64,000 nucleotides of DNA. Source: Actinomycetospora callitridis (GTDB lineage Bacteria > Actinomycetota > Actinomycetes > Mycobacteriales > Pseudonocardiaceae). Both the position numbers and the translations under genes were made by a program. Under the pieces are notes generated by a model, which saw nothing but the letters and a program-made list of their open reading frames with translations, was not told the origin of the DNA and made no database searches. Shown here in pieces: positions 40,920 through 50,276 of this stretch (within the stretch, counting starts at the first letter, position 1; every line of letters begins with the position of its first letter). The stretch spans positions 1 to 64,000 of the forward strand of contig NZ_JAQZAK010000009.1 of NCBI RefSeq assembly GCF_028737265.1. Direction: 5' to 3'.

Positions 40920-41717
40920 TCAGACAGCGGTCGTGCGCAGCAGGTGCATCGTGATGAGGCGATCGCCCATGAGCCGTCCGATGATCCGGTCCTGCTCGGC
41001 GGCCTGCTGCCACGCCGGGTGGTCGCGGTGGTGGCGCGCGATGTACTCCTCGACGCGGTCCGCCCGCTCGCTCCAGGCGATCGGGGCGCCCGGCAGGCGG
41101 GCGGCGTCGACCTCGTCGTCCACCCGGAACCCGGCGTCGACGATCTGGCCCTCCAGCTCCTCGTGGGTGGGGAAGTCGTTGCCCTCGGGCTCCTCGGGCA
41201 GGGGCCGGCCGGCGTGGAGCAGCACGAGCAGCCCGAGACGCCCGCCCGGCACGAGGACGCGGCGGAGCTCGGCGAGCATCCGGGCGCGCTCGGCGGTGAC
41301 GCAGAGGACGCCGAGCGACCAGGCCACGTCGACACTCGCCGTCACGATCGGCAGGTCCTCGGACGCCGCCGCGGCCACCGGGAAACCGAACAGGCGGCGC
41401 GCCGACTGCGCCGCGTGCACCATCGGCTCGGTCAGCACGGGGCGGCCCGACCAGCGGCCCTCGAGGTGCTCGGACAGCCACGCGGCGGGTCCGCCGAGCC
41501 CGGCACCGGAGTCGAGGAAGCGCTGGTCGCCGTGGAGGTCCAGCCCGCCCGCGATCCACGCGAGGTCGGCGGGCGAGCCGCTGCCCCGGCAGCCCGCGGG
41601 GATCGCGTGGTCGTGTCCGAGCGCGCGCACGGCCTCCTCGGTCCAGGCCGCGACCGTGTCGAACTCGGCCTCCATCGCGGAGTCGCGCGCCGACCCGAGG
41701 ACGTCGTCGCTGCTCAC
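40920..41717 (-). CDS. SAM-dependent class I methyltransferase
   Basis: The 265-residue protein has a Rossmann methyltransferase core: motif I FLDSGAGLGGPAAWLSEHL, the acidic motif II region PVLTEP, motif III/post I VDVAWSLGVLCVTAERARML and motif IV-like VLVPGGRLGLLVLL. It resembles small-molecule (ubiquinone/menaquinone-like) methyltransferases. It starts 4 bases inside the stop of the MTHFR-like gene (ATGA at 41714-41717), so the two are co-translated. The substrate is unknown. Confidence 0.85.
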   Translation of the reverse strand: MSSDDVLGSARDSAMEAEFDTVAAWTEEAVRALGHDHAIPAGCRGSGSPADLAWIAGGLDLHGDQRFLDSGAGLGGPAAWLSEHLEGRWSGRPVLTEPMVHAAQSARRLFGFPVAAAASEDLPIVTASVDVAWSLGVLCVTAERARMLAELRRVLVPGGRLGLLVLLHAGRPLPEEPEGNDFPTHEELEGQIVDAGFRVDDEVDAARLPGAPIAWSERADRVEEYIARHHRDHPAWQQAAEQDRIIGRLMGDRLITMHLLRTTAV

Positions 41718-42733
41718 GAGCGCCGCCCCGCGAGCCGGGACGCGATCTCGGCCTTGACCTCGGTGCCGACGCGCCAGCCCCGCGCGGAGGCGCGGCCCGA
41801 GAGGTTCACGCCGACCACCCCGGGGACCGCGAGCATCGCCTCGGCCTCGGCGACCGCGGCGTCGATCCCGGCGGCGAGCGGATCGGGAGCGTTCAGCACG
41901 GCGGCGACCGCCTCGGGATCGAGGGCGAGGCCTGGGAACGCGGACAGCACGGCGGCGGTGTCCTCGTCGGTGTAGACGGCGACGCCCGCGATCACCGGCA
42001 GGTCGGCGCCGGCGTCGCGTGCCTCGGCGAGGAAGGACGCGAGGTCCTCCGGCGACCCGACGTGGTTGGCGACGGCGAGGGTGGCGCCGGCCCGCTGCTT
42101 CTCCGCGAGCGCCTCGGCGCGGCGCACGGCGGGCGGGGCGGCCGGGACGACGGCGACGGCCGCAGGGACGCCCGCGGTGGCGGCGAGGTGCGCGAGGCGG
42201 GTGCTGTCGAGGTCGAACACCTGGGTGATCTCGGGCCGCACGTCCGGGCCCCGCGCGTCACCGGTGACGCAGAGGACCCCGGCGACCCCGAGCTCGGCGA
42301 GCCCCGCGAGCTCCTGCTCGAGCACGGCGCGGTTGCGGTCGCGGCAGGTCAGGGTGATCCACGGGGCGCCGCCGGCGGCGAGGATCTCCGAAGCGATCAT
42401 GGTCGGCGGGAAGTCGGGGGAGTGCTGGTCCTCGCCGATGAGCAGGCCGTCGGACACCGGCGCCAGCGTCTCGAGGATCGCGCGCGTGGCCCGCAGGTCG
42501 TAGGGCGGGGCGGTGAGGTCGGTGAGCACGACCGGCGCCGGGTCCGGGGCCGGGGCGGCGGGGACGGGCTCCGGCCACGACCGGATCGCGGCCGGCCCGG
42601 ACGGGTCGCACCACGGGCACGGGAGGCCGGCGTCCAGCTCGCAGGACCCGTCGCCGCGGACCCCGCCGCAGGGGCCGAAGACCATCCGTTTCGGACAGCC
42701 CGGGGTGGGCGGGTCGATCAGCGTCGGGGTCAT
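41714..42733 (-). CDS. Methylenetetrahydrofolate reductase-like protein with N-terminal zinc-like module
   Basis: The 339-residue protein starts with a compact cysteine-rich segment C13, C22, C31, C39, C42 (GCPKRMVFGPCGGVRGDGSC). This corresponds to the MTHFR_C domain that usually follows a MTHFR barrel. After a Pro-rich linker comes a TIM-barrel-like MTHFR region (ISFEFS-like start TAPPYDLRATRAILETLAPV, ITLTCRDRNRAVLEQELAGL, VLCVTGDARGPDV). So the usual order is reversed. The partner methyltransferase suggests folate-linked C1 transfer. ATG at 42733 is chosen; a longer start is possible. Confidence 0.8.
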   Translation of the reverse strand: MTPTLIDPPTPGCPKRMVFGPCGGVRGDGSCELDAGLPCPWCDPSGPAAIRSWPEPVPAAPAPDPAPVVLTDLTAPPYDLRATRAILETLAPVSDGLLIGEDQHSPDFPPTMIASEILAAGGAPWITLTCRDRNRAVLEQELAGLAELGVAGVLCVTGDARGPDVRPEITQVFDLDSTRLAHLAATAGVPAAVAVVPAAPPAVRRAEALAEKQRAGATLAVANHVGSPEDLASFLAEARDAGADLPVIAGVAVYTDEDTAAVLSAFPGLALDPEAVAAVLNAPDPLAAGIDAAVAEAEAMLAVPGVVGVNLSGRASARGWRVGTEVKAEIASRLAGRRS

Positions 42734-42814
42734 CGCGGTCGATGTACCGCCGCATGACCCGGGACAAACCCGCGGCGCGGGAGGACACACGGGCCGGGAG
42801 ATCCCTGCGCCGTC

Positions 42815-44575
42815 TCAGCGGAGGTAGATCACCCCGGCGGCGACGAGGGCGGCGAGCACGAGCAGGGCGACGACGGTGATCACGACGGTCCGGGTGCGCC
42901 GCGAGCCGGCCTGCGGTTCGGCGCCTCCCGGCATGCGCGTCACCATCGTCGGCGCGTCGGGGGGCTGCGGTCCGGGCGCCGGGGCTCCCGTCGGGATCGG
43001 ACGGGACCCGACGGGACCGGGGGGGCGGGGCGGACCGGCCCGGAGGTCGGGCGGGGGACGCTGTCCGGGAGGGGGTCCGGAGACGGGCGAGCCGGGCGGG
43101 GGCATCGGCGGACGGGCGCCGGGGCGCGCGGGGCCACCACGGTCCGGGCCGGCGTGTCCGCCCGGACCGGGACGCGGGTGGTAGCCGCTGTCGACGCCGC
43201 CCGGGGGCCGGGCCGGTCCGCCGGGTCGTCCGGGCGGCGGCGCCCCCGGGCCTGCGGGGATCCAGGGCCCGCGGCCCGGTCCCGGCCGCGGCGGGGCCGG
43301 CGCCGGGGCCGGGGCCTGCAGTGCCGCACGGACGGCGGCCGGGTCACGGGGCAGCGCGCGCGTGGCGGCCATCGGGTCGGGGGAGTGCACGACGGTGGGG
43401 TTCGGGGCGTCGGTGACCGGCAGGGCGGCCGGGGACGGCGGCGGGCTCGTGGGCCGGGTCCTCCCGTCGGCACCGACGGGGCGGGCCGCGGCGAGGCCCC
43501 CGACCGCCGCCGACCCGCGGGCCGCGACGACGGCGGCGCCCAGGGCGACCGCGTGCTTGGGGTGGCTGTCGACGACGGTGCGGCAGCCCAGCGCCTCGCC
43601 GACCATGCGGGCGACGAGCGGGATGCGGGAGGACCCGCCGACGAGCAGCACCGCCGTGAGCGCGTCCGCGCCGACGCCCGCGGACTCCAGCGCCCGGCGC
43701 AGCGCATCCACCGTCGAGGTCAGCGGCGCGCGGATCATCGCCTCGAACTCGTCGCGGGTCACGGTCACCTCCTCCTGCCGCGTGGGCAGCAGGACCGGGA
43801 CGTTCGCGCGGTCGTCGACCGACAGCGTCTCCTTGGCCACGACGCAGTCCTGCCGGACGCGGGCGGCGGCGGCGCGGGCCCGGGAGTCGTGCGCGTCCAG
43901 CTCGCTCACCGCACCGCCGCAGGCCTGGTCGACGCGGCCGACGACGGCCTCGTCGAAGTCGACGCCGCCGAGGTGCTCCATGCCCTCCGGCACGCCGAGG
44001 ATCTCGACGCCCGCCGCGCGCCCGCGCAGGACCGCGGCGTCGAAGGTGCCCCCGCCGAGGTCGTAGACGCCGAGCAGCTCGCCCTCGGCCAGACCGCGTG
44101 TGACGCCGAAGTGCACGCCGGCCGCCTCGGGCTCGGTGAGCATCGGCGGGTCCTCGAGACCGGCCTCAGCGGCGACGTCCTCGAACAGCCCGCGCCGGTA
44201 GGGACCCCAGTTCGCCGGGTGGGTCAGGACGACCCGCGACGGCGGCTCGCCCTCCTCGGCGGTGATCCTCGCGAGGACGTCGCGCAGCATGGCGGCGAGG
44301 AGCTCGCCGGCCGGGCGGGCCTCACCGCCCAGCGCGACCGGCGTCGGGTCGCCCAGCCGGCGCTTGACCCCCCACGCGACGTCGCCGGGACGGCTGCCCG
44401 CCTGCCGCGCCGCGGCGTCGCCGACGGCGAGCGACCCGTCGTCGCGGCGCAGGACGACGGAGGGTTCGGTGACCGTGCGGTCACCGAGCGGCACCATCTC
44501 GACCCGCTGCCCGTCCCGGGAGATCGCCGCGGCCACGAAGGTCGTGCCGAGATCGATCCCGAGGCTGTACGACAC
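42815..44575 (-). CDS. Hsp70-like ATPase with proline-rich tail and C-terminal membrane anchor
   Basis: The 586-residue protein has a full Hsp70/DnaK nucleotide-binding domain (SLGIDLGTTFVAAAIS, VVLTHPANWGPYRR, LGVYDLGGGTFDAAVL, VLLVGGSSRIPLVARMV). Residues about 385-545 are almost entirely Pro/Gly/Ala, and the last 30 contain one transmembrane helix (TVVITVVALLVLAALVAAGV). The substrate-binding domain of a true chaperone is missing. Such proteins occur in actinobacteria with unknown roles, perhaps envelope sensing. GTG at 44575 follows GGAGGAGGGGAC. It is divergent from the kinase cluster. Confidence 0.85.
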   Translation of the reverse strand: MSYSLGIDLGTTFVAAAISRDGQRVEMVPLGDRTVTEPSVVLRRDDGSLAVGDAAARQAGSRPGDVAWGVKRRLGDPTPVALGGEARPAGELLAAMLRDVLARITAEEGEPPSRVVLTHPANWGPYRRGLFEDVAAEAGLEDPPMLTEPEAAGVHFGVTRGLAEGELLGVYDLGGGTFDAAVLRGRAAGVEILGVPEGMEHLGGVDFDEAVVGRVDQACGGAVSELDAHDSRARAAAARVRQDCVVAKETLSVDDRANVPVLLPTRQEEVTVTRDEFEAMIRAPLTSTVDALRRALESAGVGADALTAVLLVGGSSRIPLVARMVGEALGCRTVVDSHPKHAVALGAAVVAARGSAAVGGLAAARPVGADGRTRPTSPPPSPAALPVTDAPNPTVVHSPDPMAATRALPRDPAAVRAALQAPAPAPAPPRPGPGRGPWIPAGPGAPPPGRPGGPARPPGGVDSGYHPRPGPGGHAGPDRGGPARPGARPPMPPPGSPVSGPPPGQRPPPDLRAGPPRPPGPVGSRPIPTGAPAPGPQPPDAPTMVTRMPGGAEPQAGSRRTRTVVITVVALLVLAALVAAGVIYLR

Positions 44576-44774
44576 GTCCCCTCCTCCGGCAATCTTGACG
44601 GATAGTAACGTCGCGGCCCGTTCACCGGCGACGGATCGACGGTCGGTGACCAGCATGGGGGTCGGGATGGGCACGCGCCGTGATCGGCGACGACGGGGGA
44701 CGGGGCGTCGTCCCCGCGTCCGTGCGGGGTCCTCCCTCTGGCGCAGCACCCGGTCGCGGGACGAGGCTTCCCCG

Positions 44775-45365
44775 ATGACCCCGGGGCGTGACGACGCTCG
44801 CCGGAGCGCGGAGCGGTGGCGCGACCGGCAGACCCTCGAACGACGGCTGCACGACGGACCGGCGCAGCGCCTCTCGGCCCTCGCCCTGCGTCTCGGGGTG
44901 CTCCGCGCGGGCGCGCCGGGCCGGAACGGTGACGACGCCTGGCGCCGGGGCCTGGACGTGTTCCAGTCCGAGCTCGAGAGCGCGCTCCAGGAGCTGCGCG
45001 AGGTCGCCGGCGCGCTCTACCCCCCGCTGCTCGACGAGGCCGGCCTCGGGCCAGCGCTGCGCGAGCTGGTCACCGCCACCGGGGCGGTCGCCCGCGTCGA
45101 CGTCGCCGACGTCCGGTGCGGGACCGCCGCCGAGGGCGCGGCCTACTTCGCGGTGGCCGCGTGCCTGGCCGCCGCCGACGACCCCACCCCGGGCCGCCCG
45201 GAGATCGGTATCCGCGTGCGCGTGGAGAACGACGACCTGGTCCTCACCCTGACCGGGGTCGACCCCGACCAGCGCCGGCCGGTGCTCGACGAGGCCGCCC
45301 CCCTGGGCGGCTGCGCGGAGCTCACCGGACCGGCCGAGATCACCGCGAGGTTCCCGTGCGCGTAG
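44775..45365 (+). CDS. Histidine kinase-like protein with HisKA_3 domain and degenerate ATPase
   Basis: The 196-residue cytoplasmic protein has the HisKA_3 dimerisation motif with the phospho-accepting His at residue 26 (LERRLHDGPAQRL). The region where an HATPase should be (about 90-190: LDEAGLGPALRELV, YFAVAACLAAADDP) lacks N, G1 and G2 boxes, so it probably cannot bind ATP. It overlaps the response regulator by 10 bases. It may act as a phosphotransfer/dimer partner for the kinase at 47364. Confidence 0.75.
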   Translation: MTPGRDDARRSAERWRDRQTLERRLHDGPAQRLSALALRLGVLRAGAPGRNGDDAWRRGLDVFQSELESALQELREVAGALYPPLLDEAGLGPALRELVTATGAVARVDVADVRCGTAAEGAAYFAVAACLAAADDPTPGRPEIGIRVRVENDDLVLTLTGVDPDQRRPVLDEAAPLGGCAELTGPAEITARFPCA

Positions 45366-46021
45366 CCGTGGCCGAGGACGGCGCCCTGTTCCGCCAGGGG
45401 CTCGTCCTGCTGCTCGAGGCGGCGGGGCACGAGGTCGTGGCCTGCGAGGCGGGCGGCGACCCGCTGGTCGCGCAGCTCTCGACGATCCCCGCCGACGTCG
45501 CCCTGCTCGACATCCGCATGCCCCCCGAGCCGGACGGCGGGCTCGTCACCGCGGAGCGGCTGCGGGACGCGCACCCGGACATGGGCCTGCTCTTCCTGTC
45601 GCACTACGCCGAGTCGCACTACCTCATGCGCATCCTCGAGATCGGGACCGACCGCATCGGCTACCGCCTCAAGGAGAAGGTGGGCAGCGTCGACGTCCTC
45701 TCCGACACGCTGACCCGCATCGCCGACGGCGAGATCGTCATCGAGCCGGAGCTGGCCAAGCGGCTCGTCGAACGCCCCCGCAGCGAGAAGCGGGACCTCG
45801 TCGCGTCGCTCTCGGAGCGCGAGCGCGACGTGCTCAAACTGATGGCCGAGGGCCGGTCCAACAACGGGATCGCCTCGACGCTGTTCGTCAGCGCCAAGGC
45901 CGTCGAGAAGCACGTCGCCAACATCTTCGACAAGCTCGGCCTGCACGCCGACACCTCGGCGCACCACCGTCGGGTGCAGGCCGTCCTGACCTACCTGCGC
46001 TCGCAGCGCGGCGACGCCTGA
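45356..46021 (+). CDS. NarL/LuxR-type response regulator
   Basis: The 221-residue protein has a receiver domain with the acidic pair E8-D9 (VAEDG), the phospho-Asp D52 (LLDIRMPP), switch Ser (FLSHY) and Lys (YRLKEK). A LuxR-type helix-turn-helix follows (LSERERDVLKLMAEGRSNNGIA, VSAKAVEKHVANIFDKLGL). GTG at 45356 overlaps the preceding gene. It is the only regulator of the kinase cluster, and its targets are unknown. Confidence 0.9.
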   Translation: MRVAVAEDGALFRQGLVLLLEAAGHEVVACEAGGDPLVAQLSTIPADVALLDIRMPPEPDGGLVTAERLRDAHPDMGLLFLSHYAESHYLMRILEIGTDRIGYRLKEKVGSVDVLSDTLTRIADGEIVIEPELAKRLVERPRSEKRDLVASLSERERDVLKLMAEGRSNNGIASTLFVSAKAVEKHVANIFDKLGLHADTSAHHRRVQAVLTYLRSQRGDA

Positions 46022-46026
46022 TCACC

Positions 46027-47367
46027 ATGCGCACGGCCGGACGACTTGCGCGGCCGGTGCTGCTCGGCGGCGTCGTCGCGGTCGTGCTGGCGGTCGTCGC
46101 GGCGCTGGGGGCCCTGCTCGCCGGCCCGGCGCTCGCCACCGTGGTCGGCCCGTTCGTCGCCGCGGCGGTCGCCGTCCCGGCGGCGCGGGCGGCCCGGCCC
46201 TGGGCGGACCGCGTCGCCGGGCGTCTCGGCCGGCGCCCGGCGCCCACGCCGTACACCGTGCTCGCCGACACCGCCGCCCGTGTCCGGGAGGGCTCGCTGA
46301 CCGACGCCCTGCCGGGCCTCGCGCGCGTGCTGGGCGAGGGCACCGGCGCCGAGCGGGCGGTCGTGTGGCTGGTGGTCGGCGACGTCCTGGTCGCCGAGGC
46401 CGCGTTCCCGCCGGACCAGGAAACGGGCGAACGGGTCGCCTCGCTGGGCGCGCTGCTGGCCCGCCCGGGCGTCGACCACGCCGTCCCGGTGCTCGACGGC
46501 GAGCGCCTGCGGGCGGTGCTGACCATCGGCAAGGCCGGGCGCCCGGTCACCGCCGGCGACCGGCGCCTGGTGCGCGACGTCGCGGGCGGCGCCCACCTGG
46601 TGCTGCAGGGCGTCGCGCGGGGCGCCGAGCTCGCCGCCCGGGTCCGCCGCGTCGACGAGCTGGCGGCCGAGACCGCCGCGTCGCGCCGGCGGCTGGAGGT
46701 CGCGCGCGAGGTCGAGCGCCGGCGCCTGGTCACCGAGCTGCAGGGCGCGACGGCCGATCGTCTCGCGGCGTTCCGGCAGTCGATCACCGACGCCGCCGAG
46801 GCGCTGGAGGACGCCGAGGACGAGGACGGCCCCGAGATGGCGCGCCACCACGTCGGGGAGGCCCGCGAACGGCTGACGGAGCTGATCGACCGCTTCCGCG
46901 TCATCGCCCGCGGCGTCCACCCCGCCGTCCTGCGCGAGCAGGGCCCGCGCTCGGCGCTGGAGGAGGTGATCGCCGACCTGCCGCGGCCGGTGCACCTCTC
47001 CGGCCGGCCGGCCGAGCGGCTCCCGTGGGAGATCGAGTCCGGGCTGTACTACGCCGCCGCGTCGGCGATCTCGCTGCTCGCGGCGCGGGGCGGGCGCCCG
47101 CCGCTGGAGGTGCACCTCGACCGGCACGGCGACGTCGTCGAGGTCCGGGTGACCGATGACGACCCCGACGACGCCGAGGAGCTGCGCGAGGCCCTCGCCG
47201 ACGACGTCGACCGCCTCGCCGCGCTCGGCGGCGCACTGGACCTCGTCGACCACGGCGGGCGCCTCGAGCTCCGGGCGTGGCTGCCGGACCGGTTGCGGCC
47301 GGTCGTCCTGGACACCGGGGAGCGGCGCCGCGGGGCGGAGCCCGACCGGGGTGGGGGTGTCGCATGA
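46027..47367 (+). CDS. Membrane histidine kinase-like protein lacking the phospho-His
   Basis: The 446-residue protein has two N-terminal membrane helices (about 13-50), a GAF-like region (about 75-195), and a HisKA_3-like region where the phospho-acceptor His is replaced by Gln239 (RRRLVTELQGATADRL). The C-terminal ATPase segment (about 315-425) has no N or G box; the expected D-x-G-x-G reads DDDPDD. So neither the acceptor nor the nucleotide site looks functional. It starts 5 bases after the response regulator stop and overlaps the next kinase by ATGA. A scaffold or sensor subunit is plausible. Confidence 0.8.
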   Translation: MRTAGRLARPVLLGGVVAVVLAVVAALGALLAGPALATVVGPFVAAAVAVPAARAARPWADRVAGRLGRRPAPTPYTVLADTAARVREGSLTDALPGLARVLGEGTGAERAVVWLVVGDVLVAEAAFPPDQETGERVASLGALLARPGVDHAVPVLDGERLRAVLTIGKAGRPVTAGDRRLVRDVAGGAHLVLQGVARGAELAARVRRVDELAAETAASRRRLEVAREVERRRLVTELQGATADRLAAFRQSITDAAEALEDAEDEDGPEMARHHVGEARERLTELIDRFRVIARGVHPAVLREQGPRSALEEVIADLPRPVHLSGRPAERLPWEIESGLYYAAASAISLLAARGGRPPLEVHLDRHGDVVEVRVTDDDPDDAEELREALADDVDRLAALGGALDLVDHGGRLELRAWLPDRLRPVVLDTGERRRGAEPDRGGGVA

Positions 47368-50276
47368 CGGGGACCCTCGCGCCGCCGACCTCCCCGGCCC
47401 CCGACGACGCCCGCGGGGAGGCCGGAGCCACCTCCCGGTGGACGGTGCCGGCGTGGTGGGTGGCCCTGGTCGCCTGTTCCGCGCTGACGCTCGTCTGGCT
47501 CGCCCTCGGGGCGCTGGTGGCGCTCGCCGCGACCGTGCCCGCCGTGGGCGACGCGGTCGGCGCCGCCGCGAGCGCGGGCAACGCCTGGGCCGGTGGCGTC
47601 GTCGCGGCGGGCGAGCTCGGCGAGCCGGCCGGGCAGGCGGTGCTGGACTACCTCGCGAGCGCGGTGAACCTCGTCGTCGCCGTCGTGCTCTGGCGGCGCG
47701 GCGGGCGCACCTGGACCATCCGTCTGCTGATCCTCGCCATGATCGGGTCGGCGGGCGCGTTCAACCTCCAGGCGCACGCCGCGACGCTCGTCGTCCGGCG
47801 CGGCTCCGGGCTCGAGATCGGCGAGCTGCACCAGATCCTGCTGCACGGCGTCGCGAGCGCGGCCTACGTCGGCGCGCTGCTGCTGTTCCCGGCCGGCGTG
47901 GCGGCCGTCCGCGGCGGCCAGCGCCTGCTGGTCGCGCTCGCGGGGATCGCGCTGTTCGTCGCGGGCATGGGCACCGCGTTCCTCCCGCACACGGTGAGCT
48001 GCGTGGTGTTCTTCGGGTTCGGGGTGCCGCTGGTCGGCGCGCTGGGCGTGTCCCGCCACCTGCGCACCGGATCGAGCCCCGAGCGTCGCGACCAGGCACG
48101 GCTGCTGATCACCGTGCTCACCGGCGTGCTGGCGACGGCCACCGTGCTCGCCCTGGTCACCGTCGTCATGGCCCTGCTCGGCCAGCCCGGGCTCACTCTC
48201 GACGACCCGACGGCGCGCCACGACGGGGGAGGCGGGGCACCGACGGCGCTGCTCTTCTGGTTCGCCCGGCTGTCGGCGGCGGCGCTCGCGCTCGCCGTCC
48301 TGGCCGCCTACCGCCCGTGGGTGCGCTCCGCCGCCGACCGCCTGCACCGCGCGCTGACCACCGTCGTCGTGGTGGTCGCGGTCGGCGGGGCCGTCGCGCT
48401 GGTCCTCGCGATCGCGCGCGGGGGACCGGTCGCATGGGTGGCCGGCGCGGTCGTGGGCGCGCTGGTCTACCTCGCGGTGTCGGCGCGTGCCGACCGGCTC
48501 GTCGAACGCCTGCTGCACGGACGCCGCCCGACCCCGTACCGCGTCCTGCTCGAGATCGCCGAGCTCACCCGCACCGCCGCGCCGGGCACCGAGCTCGACC
48601 GCCTGCCCGAGGCGATCGGCCGGCACCTCGGCGCGCGGACCGTCGAGCTCACCGCACATCGCCCCGGCCTGCGCGACCGGGTGTTCCGGTGGCGACGCGA
48701 GGACGCCGGCGAGGCGGACGCGTCGGTGGTCTTCCCGATCCGCCACCGCGAGGACGAGGTCGGCGTGCTGGCCGTCGACGGCGAGGCGGTCGCGGGCGGC
48801 AGCGAGCGACGGCAGCTGCTCGCGGACGTCGCGGACAGCCTCGGCGCCGTGCTCCAGGCCCACCGCGTCGAGATCGAGCTCGAGCGCCAGCTGCGCGCGG
48901 CGGTGGCGCACGGGGAGCAGATCGCGACCTCGCGGCGAGCCGCCGTGGCCGAGATGGACGGCGAGCGCCGGGCCCTCGAGCGCAACCTGCACGACGGCGC
49001 CCAGCACCACCTGGTGTCGCTGCGACTCGCGCTCGGGCTCGCCGAGCACCAGGTCGGCGCGGGGCAGCTCGACGCCGCCCGGGACCGGCTCGCCCACATC
49101 CTCGAGCAGATCGACACCGCCGAGGCGGTGCTCGCCGAGACCGCCACCGGCGTCTCGTCGGTGACCCTCGCCGAGCGCGGGGTCGTCGAGACCCTGCGTC
49201 TCGAGACGGCGGGCGCGGACAGCACCGTCGCCGTCGACGCCGCGGGCGTCCCGCCCGGACGCCGCTACGGCACCGACGTCGAGGCGGCCGTCTACTTCTG
49301 CTGCCTCGAGGCGGTGAACAACGCCCGCAAGCACGCGCCGGGCGCCGCGATCACGATCACGTTCGCCGAGGTCGACGGCGTCCTGCGCTTCTCCGTGCGC
49401 GACGACGGCCCGGGATTCGCGATCGACCCGTCCGCCGCCGGCCACCAGCGGGGCATGCGCAACGTCGCCACCCGCATCACCGCGGTCGGCGGCACCGTCG
49501 CGCTCGACTCCGCCCCGGGGCGGGGGACGACGGTCGCCGGCTCGATCCCGCTGGCCGACGCGACCCCGAACGCGACCCCGGACCCCGACCCCGCCACCGG
49601 ACCGATCACCCTGCCCGCGCCCGCCCCCGAGGTGGGAGCGAGGGACGCCCCGGCTGCGTCCGACGCAGCGAGGGACGCCCTCGCTCCCGAGACCCCGGAC
49701 GCGGCGCCGGAGAGCAGCGCCTTCCTCGACACGGTGCGCGACCTGCTCGACGGGCTCGAGGTGCCCCCGCCGACCGCTCCGCGGATGCGGGAGATCGTGG
49801 CCGAGCTGCACACCGCGCCGGAGCCCGGCACCCCACGCCTGCCCGCCCCCCTGCGCGCCCGCCGCGCCCTCGACGGCCTCGAGGCCCTCGCGCGCCGGGG
49901 CACCGGGGGCCGGGACTGGTCGTGGCAGGTGCTCTACGCCGTCGAGCGCGCCCGGCTGGCGGGCGCCCGGGAGCTCGCCGAGGGCGAGCTCGCCGACGCG
50001 TTGCGTCGCGGGACGGTGGTGCTCCCGGCGGGCGAGCAGGCCGCCGCGGAACGGCTCACGGGCGCCGCCGGGACGTCCGCCGCCGCCCGTCTCGGGCTGG
50101 CGGACGACGCGGGGCCCGAGGACCTGCGCCGCGCCGCGCAGGAGCAGATCGCCACGTGGAAGGCCCGCGCCGGGCACCCCGCGTCGTCCCGCGCGGTGCG
50201 CGAGGCCGCGCTCGTCCTCGCGGGGGTGTGCGAGGCCGTGCTCGCGGAGACGGCCCCCGCCAGCGCCCGGGACTAG
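47364..50276 (+). CDS. Large membrane sensor histidine kinase (HisKA_3)
   Basis: The 970-residue protein has about eight membrane helices (30-375), a GAF-like domain (390-500), a HisKA_3 motif with H543 (RRALERNLHDGAQHHL), and an intact HATPase with N box VNNARKHAPG (651-660), G1 RDDGPGFA (679-686) and G2 GMRNVATRI. It carries a further 240 residues of Pro/Glu-rich helical sequence with no recognised domain. It is the only fully equipped kinase of the cluster, so it likely phosphorylates the response regulator at 45356, with or without the two partner proteins. Its stop shares CTAG with the convergent ppc stop. Confidence 0.85.
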   Translation: MTGTLAPPTSPAPDDARGEAGATSRWTVPAWWVALVACSALTLVWLALGALVALAATVPAVGDAVGAAASAGNAWAGGVVAAGELGEPAGQAVLDYLASAVNLVVAVVLWRRGGRTWTIRLLILAMIGSAGAFNLQAHAATLVVRRGSGLEIGELHQILLHGVASAAYVGALLLFPAGVAAVRGGQRLLVALAGIALFVAGMGTAFLPHTVSCVVFFGFGVPLVGALGVSRHLRTGSSPERRDQARLLITVLTGVLATATVLALVTVVMALLGQPGLTLDDPTARHDGGGGAPTALLFWFARLSAAALALAVLAAYRPWVRSAADRLHRALTTVVVVVAVGGAVALVLAIARGGPVAWVAGAVVGALVYLAVSARADRLVERLLHGRRPTPYRVLLEIAELTRTAAPGTELDRLPEAIGRHLGARTVELTAHRPGLRDRVFRWRREDAGEADASVVFPIRHREDEVGVLAVDGEAVAGGSERRQLLADVADSLGAVLQAHRVEIELERQLRAAVAHGEQIATSRRAAVAEMDGERRALERNLHDGAQHHLVSLRLALGLAEHQVGAGQLDAARDRLAHILEQIDTAEAVLAETATGVSSVTLAERGVVETLRLETAGADSTVAVDAAGVPPGRRYGTDVEAAVYFCCLEAVNNARKHAPGAAITITFAEVDGVLRFSVRDDGPGFAIDPSAAGHQRGMRNVATRITAVGGTVALDSAPGRGTTVAGSIPLADATPNATPDPDPATGPITLPAPAPEVGARDAPAASDAARDALAPETPDAAPESSAFLDTVRDLLDGLEVPPPTAPRMREIVAELHTAPEPGTPRLPAPLRARRALDGLEALARRGTGGRDWSWQVLYAVERARLAGARELAEGELADALRRGTVVLPAGEQAAAERLTGAAGTSAAARLGLADDAGPEDLRRAAQEQIATWKARAGHPASSRAVREAALVLAGVCEAVLAETAPASARD

